From positions 10,078,075 through 10,142,074 of the forward strand of contig NC_091135.1 in NCBI RefSeq assembly GCF_041381155.1: 64,000 nucleotides of DNA, written 5' to 3'. Both the position numbers and the translations under genes were made by a program. The notes beneath the pieces were generated by a model. It was not told where the DNA came from and did not search any database. It saw nothing but the letters and a program-made list of their open reading frames with translations. This document shows, one piece after another, positions 57,901-64,000 of this stretch. Each line of letters starts with the position of its first letter. The stretch's first letter is position 1. The DNA is from Argopecten irradians (Eukaryota > Mollusca > Bivalvia > Pectinida > Pectinidae).

Positions 57901-59282
57901 ATGTTTTCTTATATATCCAAGTCATATTGTGTTTGTTAAGTAAAGTTACTGTTGCAGTCGCAGTTTTTCTCATTACTGTCCAACTATTGAAGAATTTGCT
58001 TCTTTATTTCCCAGTGTAATACACATAACATTTCAGTTTAAGATTTTTTATTTAAAAAAAAAGTATTGCTTAAAGGGATAATTCAATCTAAGACTACATT
58101 AAAATTTGCATATATATCGGAAATAAACAAGTTTTACTGGAAATTAGATTAGTTGGTTTTACTGTGATATGTCAGAAAAGCCCACTGTTGTGAAATGTAT
58201 GTGAAATTTTTAAACTCGTTTGCTGTCCGCCATTACACATAGTGGTCGGACATCTTGTATACCGAGCCCAGGTCCTTGCCAATTTGAAATGAAATTTTTA
58301 TTTATAACTACTCAAATTGCTCTTACAATAGTGTGTTTACGTTATGAGGTGCATGTTTTTGTCTAAAAATAATTTCACCAACTTCTCAGTGGTTATGCAT
58401 TGCATCTGTTTAACGTACATGACTTTGGCTAGGGTATGGTACAGCATACATGTTATACTTGATTAATCGTATTGGTTAACAATTTGGAATTTCAACGGTA
58501 TCAATCAAAATACTTAACAATGTCGTGGAATTTGTCAATATCTCTTGTTATATGTTTCATAAGGAATGTAGAACAATACATTTATGTCATATTTTGCTTC
58601 GTGGTTATGTAACAGATTAAGCCTCATTGAATTGTCCCTTTAAGAATCTACCCAATTATATCTGTATAGTACTATATGTTCTTGGTATTGGGAAATCACA
58701 TATCATAAGCTAACATATTATATAATTATAATTCCATTCACAACATGTATTATACATCAGGGTATATTGTTTTGATTTTTTTATTATTATACTTATCATG
58801 ACTAAGTACTTAAGTCTGATCCTTGTTGTAACAGAAATAAAGTTTTGTACAATGTTAATGATGATACTATTAAAAACAATGTTATTGTTCTGTTCATTGT
58901 TTTCTACAGGCCTACTTTGCTGACGGAAGCAAAGACAAGGACCGTGACCCTAAATTGTAATTGTCCACTTCTCTGAAAGATAATGAAACCCCTGATACAT
59001 ATACTCTGTATATTGTTTTGATTTTTGTTATTACTTACAACTTATCATGACTAAGTGCTTAAGTCTGATTCTTGTTGTAACAGAAATAGTTTTGTACAAT
59101 GTTAATGATGATACTATTAAAAACAATGTTATTGTTCTGTTCATTGTTTTCTACAGGCCTACTTTGCTGACGGAAGCAAAGACAAGGACCGTGACCCAGT
59201 GTACTCTGAAGAGCTCGGACTGGCTATAGAAAAGTTACGAGATGGATTTACACTTCATGGTCTGTGGGATGTGCTCGGATAA
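48909..59282 (+). CDS. BBS5: Bardet-Biedl syndrome 5 protein (BBSome subunit)
   Basis: Twelve exons: 48909-48958, 49283-49365, 51941-52006, 52426-52475, 52948-53028, 53466-53512, 54069-54204, 54573-54668, 54993-55055, 55786-55920, 57776-57859, 59157-59282. Phases agree and give 338 aa (human 341, also 12 exons). BBS5 is a core subunit of the BBSome, which moves membrane cargo into and out of cilia and binds phosphoinositides through two PH-like (DM16) domains. Visible landmarks: [14 protein letters not shown] (N-terminus), [34 protein letters not shown] (first PH-like domain), [60 protein letters not shown] (second PH-like domain), [20 protein letters not shown], and [20 protein letters not shown] (C-terminus). 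An in-frame TAA lies four codons before the chosen ATG. A truncated duplicate of the last exon precedes it at 58910. Confidence 0.96.
50128..50693 (+). repeat. TIR element family C (copy 2)
   Basis: Collinear with 34662-35233 and about 90 percent alike by eye. Right end AATTGTCCCTTTAA; the left end has drifted (TTAAAGAGACAAT). It is nested in the 2-kb element of BBS5 intron 2. Confidence 0.8.
50821..51185. repeat. Tandem repeat of about 170 bp, 2.2 units
   Basis: GGTTTTCACTTTTTGTACTT recurs at 50821 and 50991 with a shorter variant at 51159. Between them GGAGCA(C/T)AACTCTAAAACC and GGTCTAGTAGTGCCTTTTGC repeat in order. Confidence 0.8.
51430..51740. repeat. TIR element family D (GATACTCTAGGGGTTAC)
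   Basis: Left CCTCGATACTCTAGGGG and right GAGTATCAAGGATG are inverted, with second-level inverted words CCCTGGACTATCTCA and GAGATAGTCTAGGG. It is related to 61066-61386 and partly to about 6860-7036 and 61840-61905. Confidence 0.65.
55376..55486. repeat. TIR element family B (copy 4), short form
   Basis: TACCGTATTCGACCCAATAA to TTTGGTCGAATACGGTA, 111 bp. The ends are close to perfect inverted repeats of 26 bp. It lies in BBS5 intron 9. Confidence 0.82.
55500..55580 (-). repeat. tRNA-Lys-like SINE fragment
   Basis: The minus strand has TAGCTTGATCGGTTGAACAT and CAGACT, then GGTCCAGAGTTCACTCCCTG. These align in order with the D-arm, anticodon stem and T-arm of animal tRNA-Lys. The acceptor stem is not preserved, so it is not a functional tRNA. 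It fills nearly all the space between two family B elements. Confidence 0.6.
55595..55699. repeat. TIR element family B (copy 5), short form
   Basis: TACCGTATTCAACCCAATAA to TTATTGGGTCGAATACGGTA, 105 bp, only about 110 bp after copy 4. Confidence 0.82.
56005..56896. repeat. About 890-bp TIR element in BBS5 intron 10
   Basis: AAGGTTTCGCCCAA at the left and TTGGGCGAAACCT at the right are inverted. Both sides are flanked by TTAAATTTTGAAC-like text, which may be an imperfect duplication. The interior is more GC-rich than the surrounding intron (for example CGCGCATGCGCATTGC) and non-coding. Confidence 0.6.
58070..58643 (-). repeat. TIR element family C (copy 3)
   Basis: Inverted relative to 34662-35233. 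Ends TTAAAGGGATAATT and AATTGTCCCTTTAA. It lies in BBS5 intron 11. Confidence 0.8.
58764..58960 (+). pseudogene. Truncated tandem duplicate of the BBS5 terminal exon (exon 12a)
   Basis: The segment 58764-58950 repeats at about 59010-59197: the last part of intron 11, its acceptor (TTTTCTACAG) and the first 41 bases of exon 12. The copies are nearly identical, with a few substitutions in the intronic part. In this first copy the frame [14 protein letters not shown] then diverges to Lys-Leu and a stop (58958-58960). If spliced in, it would give a 313-aa BBS5 without its last 25 residues. Confidence 0.85.
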
Positions 59283-59700
59283 GTTTTCCGCTTGAATGAA
59301 TCCAGTGACTGTATGTACTTGGATGACAATATTGATGAGCTTGATTGACATGAAAGGTTGAATAATAAACCAGAGGCATTCTTGAATGATATTGGTGACA
59401 TTGATTGAGAGATTGAAGGGACATGCAAGTATTAGAAGCGACATTTACACTTGAATGATATCCCATTTTATCGATGGTGTCATGCATTTTTAAGGCTTAT
59501 GGTAAACTGTATTTCATAGCCTATATAACTTAAAAGTTAAAGTATCTATGAATATATGTCGTTTGAGACACATAATGATTAATGTCTATATGAATGCATT
59601 GTGTATTGGATTGTGAAATGATATGATGGAGTCAAGTCCACAGAACTGTGTACATCTTGTAGTAGAAGCCTTACTGTTAACAATAAAACTAATTAATAAT
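59283..59700 (+). other. BBS5 3' UTR
   Basis: Follows the stop at 59280-59282. AATAAA motifs occur at 59364-59369 and 59682-59687; the second is the likelier polyadenylation signal, being followed by AT-rich sequence. Small minus-strand frames here (59235-59487) are not supported as genes. Confidence 0.6.
59682..59687 (+). terminator. Candidate BBS5 polyadenylation signal
   Basis: AATAAA 400 bp after the BBS5 stop codon. An earlier AATAAA at 59364 could give a short 3' UTR. Confidence 0.55.
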
Positions 59701-61065
59701 TGAATAATGTGTTTCAAAAAGAAAATGTTGGAACACTTGTTAAAATATCATTTCCAGGAATACTCTTTTAGAATCAACAAGTCAGCATAAAGCTTATATA
59801 TATTTATTAAGAGAATAAAATCAGCCTCTACTAAAAAAGAAAGACTATGTGTAGAAAATGTATATAAATCTACACACACTGACAAATAAAATGTTGTCAT
59901 TTAAAAGTAAGTACAGATGTGCATGTACCAAAACATTTTAAAAATAAGTCAGATATGAAGGGAGAGAGTGATCATTTATGGTATTAATTATCAAAAGATA
60001 TGTAGGTATACATACACGAAAAAAAAAAAAACCCCACTGAAATGTTAAAAAAATGTATGACAGATATCTGTGATATTTTTTCATCTTCATCATCATTATG
60101 CTATTGTTTACTTGATTTTTCATTGTTATTTTGTGTGTATATATCATTTGTTTGTTTATACCCATTGTTTGTTGTTGTCAGAAGTGGCAGTGCAGCAGTA
60201 TGGTATGTAAGTCACTGAACATGTGGATTGTCCTAAAACCGTCCAGATAATTTAGTAAATAGACTGAAATGATTGATCTAAAAATTACCTATGAGATCCT
60301 TTTCCGAAATGGCTTTTGATTTTTAATATGGGAATGTAAAACAAGATTATTTTGTAGAGCCACAAAAGGTAATAACTTAACGTTAATACTGTATACTTCT
60401 TATCAATTCCTGAACAATTTAATTAAAATTTAATAGATTTTCATTTTCAGAACGCAGGTCATATTATGTTTCCGGCCATCGTCCTATATATACCGCTTAT
60501 TAGTTGATTATATAACTGTGCCAGACGGAAAAACAGCGAAGTGAATCTTCACTCTAAACATAGATAATGCAGAAAAATTTGATTTGTTTGGCGTTGTAAC
60601 CAGGCCATCAATATATTTTTTCTTTTATTATTATTGTTTTTAAGAAACTTTCATTTTGTGTTTCTGAAGAGTAGTGGGCCTCTGATATTCTATTTAATAC
60701 TGTACCTTATCATCACAAGTTAGGTCCTCATAGGGGTAAGGGCTTCATAAGGTACTGCAGTCGTTTCAATTTCTTGTGAAATATTTCAATGAATAAAGTT
60801 AAGGTCCATATTAATTTATACAAATTTTCAACATTATGTACTTGAAATGCAACTAAGGTGTAATTTCATTCTATGATAGAAGAATAAATTCAACTCATGT
60901 TCATTAATCATGATTACTGTAGTGACTTGGTGTTGTAGACAATTTAAAGACATTATGATTCACCTATGTGTATTTACATCTAGTATGTACATTTCATGTT
61001 CATTGAAGGCAAAATAAACAACTGTGATGAAAGCTGACATTGTTACTGTTACTGATGAACATCTA

Positions 61066-61386
61066 CTATCCCTTGATACTCTAAGGGTTTCTATCACTTA
61101 CGATCTCTACACCCCTGGACTATCTCATAGTAAAACTGAAAGCAGCTCGGAGGAAAACTTCTGAACCAATCGCAGGCCAGCAAAAATTTCCTTAAAAGAC
61201 CACAGAGAGAGCCACCCCCAACTTCAAAGCCACACAATTAACCACAATGAACCGTTATATGGCTCTTTTGATGTACTTCAGAGGACTAAATTATCTGTTC
61301 TATTCTGTTGCCTTCGTTTTTACTATGAGATAGTCCATGGGTGTAGAGATCGTAAGTGATCAGAACCCCTGTAGTATCGAGAAGGC
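61066..61386. repeat. TIR element family D (second copy)
   Basis: CTTGATACTCTAAGGGTTTC and, inverted, GTAGTATCGAGAAGG at the right, with long inner inverted arms (ATCACTTACGATCTCTACAC against GTGTAGAGATCGTAAGTGAT). The arms are better preserved than in 51430-51740. Confidence 0.78.
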
Positions 61387-63340
61387 CCAGACCAGGAACT
61401 AAAACAATAGCACGCACTATGTAGCTGACCCTTTAATTTGCTTATCACTAATTAAGGGACTGCAAAACGGCCAACATGTACACCTTATATTTGAAAAGAA
61501 ATTTCTCCAGTTTGTATAATTTACCAATGTTCGTAATGATCTAGTGGGTAATATTTTAAGCAAAACAAAGGGAGTTGGCTAGGAGCCAATCTTTCTTTCC
61601 ACCTTTTTATGAATAGTTAACATTAAGATTTTGAGGTCTTATTTTAAAACTCTGAATCGCCATAGAAATTGCCATGAATTCCAAAGGAAACAAAGAAACA
61701 ATTAGATACACAGTAAACTACATGTACATGCTTGGCTTTTCCATTTGGCTATTAGTCTTAGAACAATACAATACAATGCCCAAGTGATACAAGCCTCTCG
61801 TAAAAATAGGGAACTACCGGGGGTATTGTGAAACTAGAGGCAACACTGGTTGGCTGTGTGGCTTTGATGTTGGGCGTCGCTCTCTTTGTAGTCTTCAAAA
61901 GGAAATCAATCTAGGATAACCAGCTGGAAGCTTTACTAGAAGAAAGGCTTCAAGACTTATCCGAGTTTACATACTACATTTTGTCAACAAAATTCCATCG
62001 TGTTTTAACCCCTCGTTGGAGTGGAACTTTTGGTCAATGCTTGATAGCTAAATTTCCCTCTACCACCAAGTGCTGCGTTGATGCCAAAGATACGGATGCG
62101 ACAAATTCCGATGGTAGAACCAAAGGGTGCAATTGAAGATATATAGGTAAAATTTCACTGTGAGTATACTACTATATATATATATTTGCTAATATTCGTA
62201 GAGGTTTTAATTTCGCAAAATTCGCGAATTCCCTAATTCATATATACGACTCCTGTAAATAATTCATTTATTCCATTCAATCTCCTTTTATTATAAAAGT
62301 TGAATGAATGAATCAATTTTGATTAATTATGTAAATTGATTCATTCATCCAATTGTAAACACGTTAAAGCCAAAGCAGTTTTAATTTAGATATATTTACA
62401 CACAGTATTTGAAATATGTAAAACACAGATTGTCTGATATGACCACAATGTTTTGTTTCTTTTGCAGTATTTTGAAAAGAACAAACATTTCACAACAAAA
62501 TTAAATAAAAATGAAAATATTGCGATCAATGTTTAACCAAGGACGAAAAGGTCAATGAAATATTCAAATATAATCGCTTTAACTGAATACTGATCAATAC
62601 TTCTCAAATATCACCACTTTTACTAACTACTGTACAATATTCAGATACATCATCGTTTTTTCTGAATATCAATCAATGTTCAAATATCATCGTTTTTTCT
62701 GAATATCAATCAATGTTCAAATATCATCGTTTTTACTGACTATTCATACTGAATAAGAACAAATATCTCGCAAAGGCATTTATAACATAATAACGTTGGT
62801 AATGGAATGAATTTTTGAGCATAGGTATAAACTTGTATGTCTTTACGTAAATGATAAAGAAGAAATTGAAAGACATTGGGCTATCACAAACTATTGAAGG
62901 TGAGTTGAGCCAAGCTAAAATAGTTTCTCAAGTTAACACAACCTACGTAATAAAAATGAGGATAAAAATAATAACAAAAACTATTCAATAAAAATATATC
63001 ACATTAAATCGTTAAATGTTTTTAAAAAAATCACTATAATCTAGGCACGCCTAGATGCCATTTAATTGTCTACATACCCTCTGATGTAATTATTGATAAA
63101 TACAAATAATTAAAACGTCTTGATTGTAGAAAAATATACAATTGCAATTTGTGCTGAGATTCTTATGGAAATAAGCTGCCATTGAAAATGGATTATATGG
63201 TATTTTTCAAGTCTTCATTCACTTAGCTGCAAGTTCTAAACATTTTGGCGTTACACTCCTTAATCGTCAAATTTAGGTTAACAAACATCGATATATATGT
63301 CTCTTCAGAAAATAGATTGATTAGGCCAAAAAATATATAT

Positions 63341-63507
63341 GTCTGTTTAGGGTTACCCGACCGACCTTAATTTTTACCCCCGACCCTATTTTTCCCCACC
63401 TTTCTACGAAAAAAAAAATAAAAGTCGGGATTTCGATCTCTGACTTCGGTTCCGGCCATTATTTTAGAAAGACACTATTTTTTTCGCAACTGTAACCCTA
63501 AATAGAC
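63341..63507. repeat. TIR element, family GTTTAGGGTTAC (copy 2)
   Basis: GTCTGTTTAGGGTTAC at the left, GTAACCCTAAATAGAC at the right. The interior (GGCCATTATTTTAGAAAGAC, CCCCGACCCTATTTTTCC) is the reverse complement of the interior of 2339-2547. Confidence 0.68.
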
Positions 63508-63904
63508 AATTGTTTTTGGCCATATTGATATTAGTATAAACTATATTGTTCTTCTACATAAGGTACAAACAATGAAGAAAAATAATTGGTTAAAAGAAAA
63601 TGCTGTTAGATCTACATATATACCGTATGAAGTTTATGTTATATGTTTGACTATACAATATAATTGACTATATATGACAATATATTTGGTTATCACACCG
63701 GGACATATCACTTTTGTGTAATTGGGACATTAATATAAATTGGTTTTGCAAAATGTTTGTTCATTTCACCGGGATACATTTTGGTATACATATGTTTATA
63801 CAAATACATTATATACAAAATTTTATACATGTGTATATAAACTTGGTGCGGTTTTAGTCATATCTCTGTACCGAGAGTTTGTAATTTTGGTATGCAGTCT
63901 GTGT

Positions 63905-64000
63905 TGTCCCCCGAGTGATCTGTATGAAGTTCGTCCGTCAGTGCTGTTGTTTCACCCGAGAGTTCTGTATGAAGTTCGTCCGTATGTCCAGTCTGTGTTT
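63905..64000. repeat. 45-bp direct repeat at the right edge
   Basis: TCTGTATGAAGTTCGTCCGT occurs twice, 45 bp apart, each after CCGAG. The array may continue outside the window. Confidence 0.6.

Larger units (their letters stand above)
59701..64000. other. Intergenic, no gene seen
   Basis: AT-rich. It contains family D at 61066-61386, a fragment near 61840-61905, a 37-bp tandem (62640-62735, ATCATCGTTTTTTCTGAATA), the GTTTAGGGTTAC element at 63341-63507 and a 45-bp repeat at the right edge. No frame above 75 codons has any domain. Confidence 0.55.

Overview
The window is eukaryotic, AT-rich, intron-rich animal DNA. Four host genes can be read from conserved proteins and GT-AG splice sites. 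They sit among dense short inverted-repeat elements, minisatellites and retroelements. The repeat style (a Helentron-type element with a 146-bp tandem core, many TIR elements of 100-600 bp, a tRNA-Lys-like SINE) fits a marine lophotrochozoan, most likely a bivalve. The species is an inference and was not tested.

Layout. (1) 1-12415, minus strand: the 5' part of a sphingosine-1-phosphate phosphatase gene (SGPP family). Exon 1 is at 11801-12415 and exon 2 at 1609-1698; the remaining exons lie off the left edge. The 10-kb intron between them holds a 3.9-kb array of a 16-bp minisatellite. (2) 12416-15143: no gene seen. (3) 15144-21222: a complete, young LTR retrotransposon with near-identical 1.17-kb LTRs and a CTAT target duplication. 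Its single ORF carries Gag, zinc knuckle, aspartic protease and a C-terminal membrane segment; no reverse transcriptase or integrase is present. (4) 22850-26802, plus: CMPK2, five exons, 466 aa. (5) 26945-32088: a SINE, a 25-bp minisatellite, a foldback palindrome and a Helentron-like element. (6) 32242-48536, minus: DDX23/PRP28, 14 exons, 783 aa, with a 5'-truncated LINE in intron 1 and a 40-bp tandem array touching one exon. (7) 48537-48908: a head-to-head promoter region. (8) 48909-59282, plus: BBS5, 12 exons, 338 aa, with a partly duplicated last exon. (9) 59283-64000: 3' UTR and repeats only.

How the genes relate. The four host genes work in unrelated processes: sphingolipid turnover, mitochondrial and antiviral nucleotide metabolism, spliceosome activation, and ciliary trafficking. 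DDX23 and BBS5 probably share a promoter because their start codons face each other 372 bp apart. Every long intron carries TIR elements, many belonging to families repeated several times in the window.

The most interesting signals are: two hammerhead-ribozyme-like motifs with covarying stems; the Gag-protease-membrane LTR element without pol; an array that repeats a DDX23 5' splice site about 17 times in the pre-mRNA of a 5'-splice-site helicase; a duplicated, prematurely stopped BBS5 terminal exon; and a BBS5 splice donor that coincides with a transposon end. All exon models were made by eye from the sequence and from remembered protein families; no alignment or search was run.
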